Origin: Capitulum mitella
Taxonomy: Eukaryota > Arthropoda > Thecostraca > Pollicipedomorpha > Pollicipedidae
DNA: 64,000 nt
Assembly: GCA_030062745.1 (NCBI GenBank)
Contig: CP099841.1
Coordinates: 9,690,501 to 9,754,500 of the forward strand
Reading direction: 5' to 3'
Made by a program: the position numbers and the translations under genes. The notes beneath the pieces are model-generated. The model was given only the letters and a program-made list of their open reading frames with translations. It searched no databases and was not told the DNA's origin. Positions 1 to 59,814 of this stretch are shown piece after piece. Position 1 is the stretch's first letter; the number at the start of each line of letters is the position of its first letter.

Positions 1-2376
1 GACTTAAGAATTTTCACGAAGTGGAGGAACTGATGGCCACTTCCCCCGTCCATCTTCCTAATCAGGATAACGTGACGGCAAAAACGAGCTGCAGAATGCC
101 TCTTTCTGGACCGAATTACACTGAATTTGTCCTCTTCAGGCCACCTCGTGACCTATCAGGTCCTAGGGAAATAGAGCATCTCATCGTTTGCCGTCACCGC
201 TGGCATCTTAGTAGTCTTATGGCCCGTAGGCTAGCAGACAGTCGTTTTGTAGCCACCTGGTTTGAAAATTCATCATTCTTTGTATTCGGTGTTCGTTTTT
301 GCTCTTGGTGTCAACGTCTGGACCTTGAAAGGTCACGGATAATGGAGAGCCTTTGTTTTGCTGCTAGTATCAGAAATGGTATATTGTTGTTACAGGCTAG
401 TTCTGCTTGTTGACGAGCATTGTCTTTACTGAAAGAAGCGACAAAATTGTTCTTTAACTGTTTCCAAACCATTTTGAGGCCATGCAAGGCCAATGATCCC
501 ACGTGACCTTGGCAAGGCGACGAACCTTTTAAACCCCAATGTGTTGTCAGGTATATATCCAAACATTCATGCATCGCAAGCTGGCTCCATATCTCGTCAG
601 ACTCTTCAAGAAAAAAGCCAAAATGTGGCTCAGATGCACGAGGATGTCCTTCAGGCTGTCGAGAATGGCTTCAGAACTCGTTGGCCTGACATCAGTACAT
701 AAAAGTGTAGTGGTTTGTTTTTTAAGATGCGGAGTAGAGTAATGCCATATATTGCAGATTTTAGGCTCTGGACGCAGGCTGTTCGCCGGCAGTCTAAAAA
801 ACTGGGTGGTAGGTGGGTAGGTGGCTTGAATTACCCCCTGCTGTTGCCTCTCCACCCAGACAAAAGTAAAATATTTGCACGGTCTCTAAAAGCTGATACT
901 GCCCAAACTGTGGCGCCGATGGATAGTTTTACTGTTCTGTCGTGGGACGCCATTCACTCGCGAGTTTGATGCTTCACCTCAGCGCAATTGGTCGACTAAT
1001 GCCAGCATTACCTGGCTGTCCCGGGCCGTCATGGTCTTGAGGGCCTGTCAACGGCGGCACTACCCGTGCCTGCTGAGCCTGTCAGCGGCGGTGCTGTCCG
1101 TACCTTCTGAGTCTGTCATTGGCGGTGCTATCCTTGCCTGCCGGGCCTGTCAGTGGCGGTACTATCTGTACCTGCTGAGCCTGTCAGCGGCGGTGCTATC
1201 CGTGCCTGCTGCGCTTGTCAGCGGCGGTACTATCCGTGCCTGCTGAGCCTGTCAGCAGCAGTACTAGCCGTGCCTGCCGGGCCTGTCAGCGGCGGGACTA
1301 CCCGTGCCTGAGAGGGCTCGGCCGGTTGTCCGTGCCTGCTGGGCCAGTCAGCAGCGGTGCTATCCGTGCCTGCTGCGCCTGTCAGCGGCGACGCTGTCCG
1401 TGCCTGCCGGGCCTGTCAGTGCCGGCGCTCTCCGTGCCCGGGAGAGTCCGGCCGACGGTCGCCGGCGCGCTCCGTCCCTGCCGCGGCATTAACGAGCGCG
1501 TCGGCATTGTGGCGCCGCCGTGCGCCGACACTGGCCGGCCGGCGGGCAGGCGGACGGCGCCGGTGTCTGGCGCTCCGCTCCGGTGCCGGACGGGACAGGT
1601 GCGGTGTCGGACGCGCCGCACTCCACTGTGGTGGCCCAGCGCAGTGGCAGGCGAGCCAGTCGTGGTGCATCCATGTTGCCCGGGGCAAGTGGCGGGTTCT
1701 GGTGCTGCTCCAGGTAAAAACTGATTTTTGCGTCTTTTCACGGCCAGTTATGTAATCCACTTACGTCATTCAGCCAGTTATGCAAAATTATGTGACTGAC
1801 TGTGGTGGTCGAATGTTGTCCCAAATCGGCAGCGCTCGCGGATGTACGCATGAAGTGCTGAGGGTACATTTTTTACACCCGTTTTGCTCCTTGGTTGTGA
1901 CCTCTGTCGAAGGTCGCTGTGTGATTTAGCGGCTTTGCGGTCCAGTTGCGTTTCCTGCCTGTGGGGAGGGGTCTGGCGTCGCTCAGTTGTAGGGCACCCG
2001 GAGACGAGGTGGCCGGACTCTCGTCCCCCTGCGACTGAGCGGTCCTTCGTCGGCCGCCGTTACACTGCTGTTACACTCACAGCGGCGCGGCCTGTGAGCT
2101 GACGCTGCACTGCGGCCACGGACGCGGGCTGGAACGGCGCTGTTCGCAGCGACCCGACCGGCGTGGCCACCGATGACCTTTCCTCCCCGCTGTCCGCATG
2201 GCCGACGACCTCTGCTCCCGTGCATCAGCCGACGACCTCTCCTCCCCGCTGTCCGCACGGCCGCGCAGCTGGCCGCCGCGCGCGTCTGCTGTTGACCCAG
2301 CTGGAGCGCTCTGCTCGCCCCCGGCGGCGCCCCGGCCGGGCGGCCTGTCTGACGTCCGGCGCTCGTCTGCCGGCAG
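1..2376. other. No supported exon; probable Nedd4 intron
   Basis: This stretch precedes the first recognised Nedd4 exon. I looked for C2-domain strands on the + strand and found none I would defend. It contains a 34-bp minisatellite and a GC-rich region whose arginine- and proline-rich reading frames look like products of base composition. Two copies of a short CCGACGACCTCTCCTCCCCG-like unit lie at about 2170-2260. Confidence 0.5.
1038..1440. repeat. 34-bp GC-rich minisatellite
   Basis: About twelve imperfect copies of a 34-bp unit occur head to tail, with core GCCTGTCAGCGGCGGTGCTA. Two clear unit starts are at 1207 and 1241. The copies differ by scattered changes and one is broken near 1310-1330. 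The array is open in several frames, which makes false coding signals. Confidence 0.85.
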
Positions 2377-17056
<14,680 letters not shown>

Positions 17057-20000
17057 TCTGCCCGGTCGGCGTTCGTCGCCCCGGCCGCCTAGCGCCGCGA
17101 CCGTCGCCGGCTGCGGCGGGGGGCGGGACGCGGCCGGGGCCGGCGGCAGCTCCGCCCGGACCGGCGCACGGCGGGCGGCGGCCGGGCGGCCGGCTCGCCG
17201 GTTGTGAGCGGCACGCTGGGGCCGGTCGGCGGCCGCGGGTGCGGGTCCGCTGCGAGGACCCGCCCGCCGACGGCGGCCGCGCTGTCGCGAGAGGCCGGAC
17301 GTCGCTGGCCCGCCAGCGGCATCGGTCGAAACAAACGAAAGACGTCTCGTCAGCCATCGCGCCTGTTGTTAGTGCCGTAGCCAGACCACTATCGTGACCT
17401 CCGTTTGTGCGGCGTCTTGCCTCTTGTGCCGGCGTCCTTCTCGCCGATTGTCACAACCTATGCCCAGACAGGACACGCGCGACGTGGCCATTTTCACGGT
17501 TACCGAGGTGAAGTGGGGATTTCATGGGCCGCCGTGCTAGGTGTGTGCAGGTGCTCTCACGTAGCGGTGAGTAGACGACGGAACCCAATCATTGGCCGGC
17601 CTGCTAACGTCGAAGGAGCGTGGCTGTGCGCAAGCCTTTTTATGGTCCTTTAAACCGATATTTCATTTGTTCCGCTAAACGTTCCCCTTGAAATACGAGT
17701 GGGTCCGACGTTGCCGGGCCCTTTTAGTTCAATCATGCGGCTTTAGGCTTCACTCTTAGCCTCTAAGATGGAATGTGTCGCTTTCGGTATCGTGATATCC
17801 GAGGGAAAGTAATCACGGAACGCCCGAAGGTATATCGCAGTGTCCCCTGTCAGAGTTTCGTCCCCGCTGCAGCAAACGTGTGTTCGTCGTGGCAATCTTT
17901 TTGTGCGGAGCGGACCTGCCCATGCTCTTCGGTAACGGCTCCCAAAAGACCCTGGTTTGGCCGGGCTGTGCTGTGCAGATTGGTGGCAATGCGCTTTGCG
18001 TCGCCAGGCTGCCCTGGTGTTCCGCGGGGCGGGTGGAGGGGGGGGGACGCCGCGGCGCTGATCTGGTCGGGGGGTGGGAACTCTGGCCGCTGACGACGCC
18101 GCCCGCGCCGCCGTGTCTCCGGACCGGCATGCAATACGCCCGGTGCTGACCTGGTCGGCGACGGGAGACTGGGCGCGCGCCTGCCGCTGCTGGGGTCGGG
18201 CCTGCGGGATGTCCGAGCGAGGCAGCTGGGCTTCAGCCGATTAGTCAGTGGACACCGGTTGCTCCGGGCCCGGCGCTGGGTATTCGCCGTTGCCGGCGCT
18301 GCCTTCTGGTGGCTGGGTCACGGCTCCGCCGGTGCTTCGACGAATCGGATGCAATTGTTGACGCAGGCAACCTGTTGATCCGCGACTGCGTTGTCGTGCC
18401 CTCCTGTATCGTTTGCTATGGTGTAGATCTGAACCCATTCTACGGTTACCTCTTCGGCCGGCGCAAAATTAGTTACTTACGCATACTGTTGTTTATCACG
18501 ATACTCATATAGATCACCTGGGTCGGTCCGTGCCTTTGACTAACGTCCACATAATTGTTTGCCGTTGTTGGGCCCTGCACTGGTAGTGATCAGTTCTGTT
18601 TGTTTGCGCTTGCCCGCTCAGCGCGCCGGCTGCTGCGCGCCCGCGCGACCGGCGGATCGCCGTGAGAAGCGGTGCGATGTCGCGCTCCGGCGGTGTGGCG
18701 ATAGTCTGGTCGGCGGTCAAGCACCACGGGCGGGACCAACCGGAGCGGCCGGCGGACAGTGCTGCACTGGCCGGTCCGAGAGATTGTGCGATAGTCTCCT
18801 GTTTATGACGTGCAGTATCCAATATACAAATATTCGCATATCGCCGCCTGCTGGCTGTCGGTGGCGCCTGGTGCGGACCTGCGTGATGGGAACTGTACCG
18901 GGTCCAGTGCCCGGTGGGGGAGAACTGTACCGAGTCCAGTGCCCGGTGGGGGGAACTGTACCGAGTCTAGTGCCTGGTGGGGGAGAACTGTACCGGGTCC
19001 AGTGCCCGGTGAGGGAGAACTGTACCGGGTCCAGTGCCCGGTGAGGGAGAACTGTACCGGGTCCAGTGCCCGGCGAGGGAGAACTGTACCGGGTCCAGTG
19101 CCCGGTGGGGGAACTGCACCGCGTCCAGTGCCCGGTGAGGAAGAACTGTACCGAGTCCAGTGCCCGGTGGGGGGAACTGTACCGGGTCCAGTGCCCGGCG
19201 AGGGAGAACTGTACTGGGTCCAGTGCCCGGTGGGGGAACTGTACCGAGTCCAGTGCCCGGTGAGGGAGAACTGTACCGGATGCGGTGCCCGACGGAGGAG
19301 TTATACGGTGTACGGTACCTGGGGACGGAAAGCTGCACCGGGTGCGTACCAAATGGCATAACTTTACTGAGTCTGTCAGGGACGGGGAACTGTGCCTCAT
19401 TTTACGTTTCTTGGCACCGCCATTGATACTTTATTTATGAGTGCTCAAAAAATGCAGATCACGACACTGGTGGGCGATCGACTCTTCGTAACGATAAAGC
19501 ACCAAACCTAAAAAAGAACAGTCTTTCCACCCTTAACTGTTTCACGGCTTTATTTCTGCATTCATCACCGTAGCTGTTTCTGCGCGAAGTCCGTGAATCC
19601 AACTCCCCAGGTCGGCAGCACGTGTGACACCGGCCAAATGAAAGCTCTCCCGCACACAAAAGGACACGAAGCACGTTGACACTCGAAGCCGGTTTTCCGA
19701 ATGCGAACGACAAACAGCCACGCTCGAAAACAGTCGCATGGCCACACTACATAGATACAAACGCACAGCCGGCTTTTGGAAGACATCATTTTATCACCTG
19801 TTTGACGTGGGGCTGACTGCTATATATTATCAGCGTTGACCGGGAGACGAAAGGGACGACGGGGCGCGCGTCGCTGGAACGCGAAGCTGAGGAACCTGAG
19901 GAAGTGGCCATGCCGAGGCCTCTGAGCTGCAGCCAGCTCTAGGTCTCTCAAGCACGCCATTGGGTTGGGCCTGCCAAAATCAGACTAGGAATCTGGTGCG

Positions 20001-20163
20001 TGAGCCACGTCACCACAGTCCCAGAACAGGTCAGACTAGGCCGCTAACCATGATCATCGTCAGGCCCCAGGTCACACCGCCAGGTCAGCGCAGGATCATG
20101 TCCCAGCTCAGGTCCCCAGATCGCGGGCCAAACTCACGTCTCCATGTCACGCCCGGTGGCGGC
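17057..20163. other. Convergent intergenic region between Nedd4 and the WSC-like gene
   Basis: Both flanking genes end here, so it should hold both 3' UTRs. I found no AATAAA I could assign confidently. GC-rich stretches at 17060-17340 and 18600-18780 are open in several frames without recognisable domains. A 32-bp minisatellite lies at 18887-19300. Confidence 0.6.
18887..19300. repeat. 32-bp GC-rich minisatellite
   Basis: About thirteen copies of a unit near 32 bp occur, with core CTGTACCGGGTCCAGTGCCC then GGTGAGGGAGAA; some copies are 29-31 bp. Unit starts at 19021 and 19053 show the period. The repeated CCCGGTGAGGGAG looks like a splice donor on the + strand, but no exon context supports that. 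Confidence 0.88.
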
Positions 20164-52075
<31,912 letters not shown>

Positions 52076-53739
52076 CTGTCCGCCACACCAGGTCAGTGTC
52101 AGCTGTCCCTCGCCACTGCACGAAGTCAGGAACTAGACGTTTAACATGACAAGCTCTCGCTGACTAACCCGTCCTGTCCCTTCATGCAGAAGTTCACAAA
52201 TCAGCCCATGCGGCTGCGTCGGGTGGGCTTGCAAAAATAAAAAAAATGTGAAGCGAGTTTTAAAAAAGCGCCAAGTGGGGCAAGGCACACTGCAACCACG
52301 GTGATGCGCAACCAGAGGTCCGCCAGATGGCCTGAGTGTGCACGGGAAAACTCTGCCATCTCACTAACGAGCGAAACGAGTGGCTGTCCTACGTCCATGC
52401 AGGTTATAACCGCAGCGACGAACTACCGGTCCCAGGGGCCGACGCTCCCTTCTAGCCACCATGGTTATCATTTCACCGCTAACTGGGCGGCCAGATGCTT
52501 TGCGTTTTCAGGTCGCATTAGCCTGAGACCACCTCTCCTTTCAGAACTTTATGAAACAGATCACGGACCCTGTTTGAACTCACCAACGGCCGCTGGCCGT
52601 GCATGTCTTGCAATCATCGTGTTTGCTGATCCGTCGGCATCAGAGACTGGCCCTGCCGTTCGAAAAAAACGTTATTCATCAATGACACCAAGCTGGTGGC
52701 GGTTGCAAATTGCATTGCACGTTGAAGGAATGGCTTGCATCAGATGCCTATGCGGTTGCTCAATGTGTTCTTTCATTGTTAATACTTCCCGCTGGTGTTT
52801 CAGGGACGCCACATGGCACTTGCTTGCATGGCGCGCATTTGCCGTCAGGGATCTGGTGCCTCTACGGCCTCCTTTTGATACCGAAATGTTGCTGTAAAGG
52901 TGTCCCTTTGGTGTTCTGAGAGCGCTCTTCTGGGATTACGCGGATGAAACCGGCTTATCGAGGGCATTGTCTGGTAAGAACAGCCGGTAAACCGATAAGC
53001 CGGTAACAGGGCACCAGTTCCCTTAACAAAGCACTTTGTGATGTTTTGGGACGACTCGGTGCTGGCACAGCCACGGTACCTTTCCAATACTGACACGGTG
53101 TCGCTTAGGTGTCTGAGGCGCCCCTGTAATATTATCTATGGGTGTCGCTCTGGTGCTTCGAGGGCGCCCTTTTGATAAAGGTATGTCGCCTTCAGAGTTA
53201 CTACATACAACACCACTCGGCTACGGGGTCCTTTTAAACAATTTTAGCGCTCATTTCGTTGATTTCCTGCGCCTTCTTGGGCCATTCCCTGCCCGTGGTA
53301 AAATTCAAAACCCGCCCAGAGTCATTTGCCACAGCAGTAAAGCGACACGTAACCTGACTCCTGTTAAGTTCATGTCTTTGTCTTTCGAAAGTAGCTTTTT
53401 CAGGCGTAGAAAGCACCCTTGGCTTCGATGATCGCCCCCCCCCCCAGTGAATTGCCATTTCAAAATCATTTTTTGGCGCTCTATCTTTATGTACGGGTGA
53501 GCGTCACTAGTATGCCGTAGATGCGGCAGAAGACAGGTTTCGGAAGTTTTTCCAAAACCCTGAGGGCCATGCAGGCCAAACACCAGCGCAGTTTTAACAG
53601 TGCCTAGATGTGGTTTGTCGATGACTTGTCTGAGTTGGCAATTGGCCCGTAGCCGCAGCATCACCCTCCCCCGCCCCTTCCTTTATTTGTGATGGTGGGG
53701 TGACGACCAAACATGACGGCGGCATAAGAATAGCTCTTC

Positions 53740-54520
53740 CATGGTGGTGGATGGTGATGTTAGGACAACCCTCCTGTGATAGTGCTGTCAGGACCACCCT
53801 CCTGTGATAGTGTTGTTAGGACCAACCTCCTGTGATAGTGCTGTCAGGACGACCTCTCCGCGACGGTGATGTTAGGACCACACTGCTGTGACGGTGTTGT
53901 CACGACCTCTCTCCCAGGGGTGTCGATTTGTATTCTTTCGAGGGGGTCCTGGCCCGCCCAATGTTGATTTGGGCCCCTGCAATGTTGGTTTGGGCCCCTC
54001 CAATATTTTCTCCCAATTTTAAGGAGAACTGGGCAAAAATAACGAAACAAACGTCCGCAATGGATAAAAGATAGGCGGAAAGTGTAGAATAAGGCATAAA
54101 GTGTTGTATCTATCTATCTTTGTATTTTCCATATATAAATATATATTTATATACATGGGAAATATACGCAATTTTTCTTTTGAAAAATCATAACAAAAAC
54201 TCAAAAATTTCCATTGATCAAAATAAAGAAGGTTAAATCCAACTGAGAAACCCAAATTTGGGACGAGGTTAGGTTGTCGGGCCCACGCCTCGGCCAACCC
54301 AATCATTTACAGAAACTGACGCCCCTGCTCTCTCCTGTGACGGTATGGCTATGACCACAATTCTGTGACGGTGTTGTCATGACAACTCTTTGGTTACTGT
54401 GTTGACAAGACCATCCTCCTGTGACGGTGTTGTCAGGGCCAATGACCTGTGACAGTGTTGTCAGGGCCAATGACCTGTGATGGTGTTGTCAGGGCCTCCA
54501 TCCGGCTCACCTGTCACAAA
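53740..54520. repeat. 28-bp minisatellite split by other sequence
   Basis: Units with core CTCCTGTGATAGTGCTGTCA then GGACCAC occur at 53740-53920, for example starts at 53771 and 53799. They resume with CTGTGACGGTGTTGTCAGGG at about 54335-54520. Between them lies about 410 bp of unrelated AT-rich sequence. Confidence 0.82.
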
Positions 54521-54599
54521 GTGTTACGGTCGGCCCAATGGCCTTGCCATCGTCGGCTCACCTGTGACGGAATGTTACGGTCGGCTTCCTTCTGACGTT

Positions 54600-54920
54600 G
54601 GCGTCACGGTCCGCCTGTGACGGCCGCGTCACAGCTCGTGACGGCGCTGCGGGACGGCCGTGAGCGCCTGGCCAACTGCGCCGTCCGCCGATCACCGGCC
54701 GGCCGGCGACTGCCGCCGGCGTGGGAGGCGACCGCCCTCAGACGTCAGCGAAGGCCGGGGGTCAGAGGTCAGCCCTGTCGCGCCGCGGCCGACCGCGCTC
54801 CCGGACCCGGCGCGCCGCCGGTGTCGCCGGCGCGCCGCGTCTGTCAGCGGCGGACCGCTTCTTCCGCGACAGGCGGCCGTCGCTGTCTGCTGGTGGCGGC
54901 GGAGCGCTTTGTTGGTACTC
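54600..54920 (+). other. GC-rich open region, possible exon of unknown gene
   Basis: After a GCGTCACAG acceptor-like site the frame reads LVTALRDGRERLANCAVRRS and stays open for about 120 residues. It becomes arginine/alanine-rich in all frames. I found no domain. GC-rich sequence of this kind usually marks exons in this window, so it is listed at low confidence. Confidence 0.2.
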
Positions 54921-57900
54921 AGAGTCTGCTTCAGTGTCGCAGAGTGATCAGAAACTGCCTGTTTTACCGCCTGCAGAACGTCTGAAATGGCTCGATTTGT
55001 CTATAACACCATCAAACACGGCTGTCTTGCCAGTTGCCGGCAGCTCTCAGCTACAGGGTGGAACCACGTCTGCCGGGAACAATTTTAGGTACGTTCTTGC
55101 CATGCATTTGGTTGTTACTGTTTAATACTGAATTTCAGGATCACTGCTGAATGTTGTGACATTTGCAACACCAAAAGTACATATGCTTCCACACTTGTTC
55201 GGTTAGAAAATGACCAGTATGTTTTGCGCATTCCTCTAGAAACTACCATATACCTGTCGTCCAGCAATGAACTTCCTATGGCCTGTCGCATGAGTTCAAG
55301 CTCTTCGTCGTTCATGGTAAGGCCAAATCGGCTCGCCTTGGCTAAATGCACTCGTCACAAACAGCTGACTGGCAACCATGATTAAAGTCAAAACCGCACT
55401 GTTGTCACTGCGATCTGTGACATAGTTTTTGTTGCCTTTTGCGCGAAATAACATCACTGGTCGCGGTATAAGGAACCCAAGAAACGAATGGAAACCAGAT
55501 CACATGAAGGGCAGATGCATTAGATGATAGGTGGATACGCTACTGAAGTGCTGGACGTAGTTATGGATGCTCACTTAAGGATCTCTTAGACTCATCCCTA
55601 ACATCATGCCACTCACCATGTGTTTGGAAAACAAGAAGAATGCCAGTTCTCATTGGGACATAATGCAAGTACTGTTTTTGTAGTTCGGTCTACACAGCGT
55701 ACGTTTCTGCATGCTAGTTGACATTTGACTCCCCTGTACACACCGCTGCTGTCACAAGGGCCGATGTCGTCCATATGTCAACACGAAAAACGCGGAGGTG
55801 CAAAGCACAAACTGTCATAGGGCTGACCTCGTCTGTGCGTCAACTCCAAAAATGCGGAGGTGTAAACAACAAAAAATGTTTATTATGTCTGTCCGTGTTG
55901 TGAAAACACTTGCAAGTTTGTGAAATGCTCATTTTGGCTGCCTCGTATCCCTCGGCGACAGCTCCAGGGTTCCAGGTACATATGCCCTGCCCCTATGCCC
56001 CTGATGCCCCTGGTCCCTGTCGTGGCAGGGGCAGGCCGCATCAGACAACCGGAGCGCCTGCTGCGCAGATCGCTCTCAAAGCCGAAGGTGGGTGTTGGCC
56101 ATGTAGGATTCTAAACAAGTTTACAGGATCGCGGCGCGCAGCAAGGTCCCATACATTGCTCTGGCTGAACATCTGAAGGGCATCTGGCGTGGATCCAGGG
56201 TTTTGATCGAGTGGTACCGTGAGGCCTGAAGCCTTTGAGCTGTAAATCCGCCAGGGTTGTAGAGTTCTTGTTTAATGTGCAACAAAATGTCGGAAACCGA
56301 AGAGGTACATCCCAATCTATCCCCCATCGATCCGCGCCTGAGCATAACGTTCTTTGTCCCAAAACAGGGTCACACCAGCTGGTCTCCTCGACCAATGTAG
56401 TACCACTCTTTCACGTTCCCAGACACGTGACTGCCTGACATTTCACATTCGGCTGCTACACATCGGTGCTCCGTTTCTGTCTTCGGCAGCAAATGTCAAC
56501 CATTGTCAGCAGTGACAGGGTTTAAGTTCTGTCCATATGTACCGAATAGACGGAAGGCAAATAACCTTTGTAAGGGCCACTTTCTGCCTCATACCGGATT
56601 TCATTTACGTTAGGATGCTTGAAACAGGAAGAATGACGTCGAACTGCGACGTCATCCGCGCCATTTTCTTTGTGAAAGAACGAGTGAGTGAGAAATGAGC
56701 GCTGTGTTGCGGCCTTTGCTTTTGCCATGGCATTTTCCCGACATCAGTGGCTCAAGTCGTTTATGTGGCATACACCTAGCAACTCTGATTATTGCAGTAC
56801 CTTAACCCAATCACTGCGAATGTACTGCGTGATAAAAGGTGTAGAAGCGACTGCAAACGTTTCTGTTTCGCATTATATAGGAATACTCTGTAAATCCAGC
56901 GCTGGAGCCGGGCGTCGGCGTGGCGCAGTATTCCCAAACTTGATAGGGTCAGGGCCATTTTGGAGGTATCTCTTTTCCATTTGACGACACAGAGCTAATG
57001 ATGACATTGTTCAGAACTGGTAGGGCCTCCGCCAGATTGGTAGGGCCATCACCCTATGCCTACCCTATGGGCTGTTACACATCTGAACTAGGAGACGGAG
57101 GGAGGGCAGGCCTCAGTGTTTGAACTGGGGCGGACCGAGGGACAGTCGTCATTGTTTGAGCTGGGGGACAACGAGAGGGGCTGTCATTGACGCAAAGAAC
57201 ACCTGCCACCGTGCAACACTCTCACTGGCGGCTGGCTTCTTTCTGCGGCAGAAGCTCGTTGAATGCTTCACCGAATGCCCGCCGGCCACGAGGGTGTCTG
57301 ACGACCATTGTCCCGCCCACTTTGTGTCCGTCCCGCATGGCCAGAGAGAGCGCATTTCCCATGTCATTGTGTCTGCTGCGGCGAATAAGACAGAGGCACT
57401 GTCCCATGGCTTCCGAAGTTTTGTTTGGACGGATGTATCAACTTGGTTCATTACTTTTAACAACAATGCTCATGCCACGAAACTGGTCTGTGGGCCATTG
57501 TGGGCATTTGACAGAAGCCGGGGACACGTTGTGTGGAACGAGGTGGTGGGCGCTGGAAGAGAAAGCCTCGCGACTCGGCCCGTACAAAGCTCACACTACA
57601 ACGAAATTTACACCAAACGCCGCCTTAGCAACGTTTCGCTCCTCTCGATCAGAATCGACACAGCTCTGTTTCCAGGGCGGGCTCTGTGAACCAACGCGCG
57701 CAGTGCGCAGCTGCGCCTGACTTTTGCCGCCGAGAAGTTGGCATCGGTCGATCATTGATCGCCGCGTCCGGCACATTCATAACGACTCGTCGGCCAACAC
57801 TCGGTGTGCCATGACAATGGCCCGCTCCCATGCTGCCCTCGTTACCGTTGAGGCTCGTTAGGACGCGGCGGTGTCGCCAGACCCCCGGCAGCGAGGTCCG

Positions 57901-58249
57901 GCGAGCTGTTCTCGCGCGGGCACGCGCTATCGAGCATGGTGCTGGGCGCTGCTGTGTCGTCGCATACAGCCAACTATTTCTGCTGCTGGTAACCAGGCCG
58001 GCAGCCAAGCGAGAAAATTAGATAACGACTCAGATGGACACGAAACACGAGAAACTGGTGGTTTATGTGTTGAGTCTAATATATTTTTGTCGCTCTGATT
58101 TTCAAACATTTATTAAATAGCGCTGACTAGCTGGAAGGAGTTCAATGTTAGTTGCAGGCCCAGTTGTAGACCTATTCTATCTGATGTAAGATAAGTTTTT
58201 TTTTATCATTTTAGCCCGAAAGTGTCGAAGCGGGTGGCGTTGGGATCAG

Positions 58250-58520
58250 CGTCCATGCTAATTCGAGCTTGTTGCTGAGCCATGAATCTGCCACCCAAGT
58301 GTTCCCAAATATGGAGTAATTTTACCCCCGACGCCGAACCAGATGACACTGGAGGATCTTTATCTTGCCGGGCAACTCCAAGACACAGCCGTCCCGTGAC
58401 CGACTGACCCTTTCGGTCTCGGGCCGAATACAGGTGTCCGTTCCCGGACTCGAACCCAGTGTCTGTCACGCACCGAACTCTGTTGTCCGGCTCCATAGCC
58501 ACCAGGTCCTGGCGACAACA
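58250..58520 (-). repeat. tRNA-like SINE fragment
   Basis: On the - strand GGGTTCGAGTCCGGG (about 58444-58458) is a good tRNA B box. An A-box-like GGTGGCTATGGAG lies about 40 bp upstream. A non-tRNA tail follows. There is no cloverleaf I can draw, so this is a tRNA-derived SINE or remnant, not a working tRNA gene. Confidence 0.45.
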
Positions 58521-59655
58521 ACCAAGCGCCGTGGTTTGCCCTTTGGTTTGCCCTTCTTTTGGCAGAGTCCTGCCTCTGGGTGGTTACTGAGAACGGATGG
58601 TTTGTGTTGACTAGGTAAAGACTGCTTAACTGGCATTTTTAAGCGTTCTCTTTTATTCGTCACCAGTTGTTTTGAAGTGGAATACTTGTGAAACTCTGTC
58701 GTTTGTCTTCACGTGTGTGACGGTTCACTCACAAAAAAGCCAATATGAGAACCGGTTACCTCATCCACATTACAAGCTTACACCCATGTTTTCAAAGCAG
58801 AACAAAATGGTACATTCATGGGTGCAAACACTGAGTAGATAAACAATACAGTACGTATTTTTATGAAAATGCAGCCATACGACTATCCAGTTAAAATGTT
58901 GTCGCCAAAAACTTGGCGAAGCAATGGGTTCATCAAAATCGGAATGGTAACGAGCGCGGTGGCAGGAAAAAGACATGTATAGATACGTATATTGCATAAA
59001 AATCTGCAGCATTGAATGGCTCACGAACTTGTATAGTTTTTATGGCATAACGAACCATACCCGTATCAGCCTAGACGACGGGAAAAATTAATCTTTCTCT
59101 GGATTGGACTCTGTGTCCCATAACCCGGGAACAGCCGGGGTGAGTTAAAACTCCACTGAAGTCCACATACGGACGTCGCTCGTGTAAGACGAACCTGACC
59201 CAGGGGACCACGAATGGGAACATTTTCTTGGTGACTGCTATGTGTCTTCATGCTATTGCTGAATGCTGCTGGACAAAGTGTTCGCAGTCTGGCGAGCGAA
59301 CGCTGGTGGATATCCACTCGATTGGCAACTCACCTGACTGAGTTAAAATGCGGTCGGCGCAGGGCGGGATAATGAATGTCACTGTCTGACCAGCCGTTAG
59401 TGCGCGAAACTAGCCTGATCTTCCTGATGAAATGAATACCTGTGCCGCGTTTACGCATACAACACATAGGTCTCGCAGCTAAGCATCTTCCATGTAGACT
59501 GGGTTCGGCTCAACACTCGCCGGCTTCCACACCTGTCCAGTTTTCCTAGGTTGTCGGGATTCACACCGCGCCAGTTATCAGCCGGGCGAATACGATGGCC
59601 GTTCTTCTGCCGTTCACCGCAGATAATGCACTGCCGATCACATTCACGTCCGCTG

Positions 59656-59814
59656 TTAGATGGTGTAGTAGGCCCAGTAACCGATGTTGAAGCCGATGAA
59701 GAGGACGGCCAGAACCCAGCGGCTCACACAGTCCGCCTGGGCTGGATTCTCAAGCAGCCTCCATATGCCGGACATGGCCTTTCCAGGAGCCGCCTTCACC
59801 ATTTTCTGTGCCCT
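59656..59814 (-). CDS. Channel exon: end of intracellular loop, M4 and stop
   Basis: After TTTGCCAG it reads RAQKMVKAAPGKAMSGIWRL, ADCVSRWVLAVLFIGFNIGY and WAYYTI then TAA. With the M3 exon the M3-M4 loop is only about 45 residues, short for this family. Extra exons between 59814 and 61549 cannot be excluded. Confidence 0.92.
   Translation of the reverse strand, partial: RAQKMVKAAPGKAMSGIWRLLENPAQADCVSRWVLAVLFIGFNIGYWAYYTI

Larger units (their letters stand above)
52076..59655. other. No supported gene; mostly intergenic or upstream sequence
   Basis: This lies between the WSC-like gene's first recognised exon and the channel's last exon, both on the - strand. The start-codon exon of the WSC-like gene should be here, but I could not pick it. 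A frame at 57120-57689 (+) of 189 residues is open but matches nothing known. The region holds a minisatellite (53740-54500) and a tRNA-like SINE fragment. Confidence 0.5.

Noticed and set aside
1-413. Possible C2-domain exon of Nedd4
   Set aside because: An open frame exists, but none of the conserved C2 strands or calcium-binding aspartates could be aligned.
1215-1760. Long arginine/proline-rich open frames on both strands
   Set aside because: They run through the 34-bp minisatellite and GC-rich flank, are open in four or more frames, and show no domain or splice support.
18717-19400. Open frame of 227 residues on the - strand with a repeated VP-GTGPGT-type peptide
   Set aside because: It is a translation of the 32-bp minisatellite; every frame and both strands give similar repeats.
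57120-57689. 189-residue frame on the + strand
   Set aside because: It has no recognisable domain and no splice context, and its complement is also open for 105 residues; I could not choose a coding strand.
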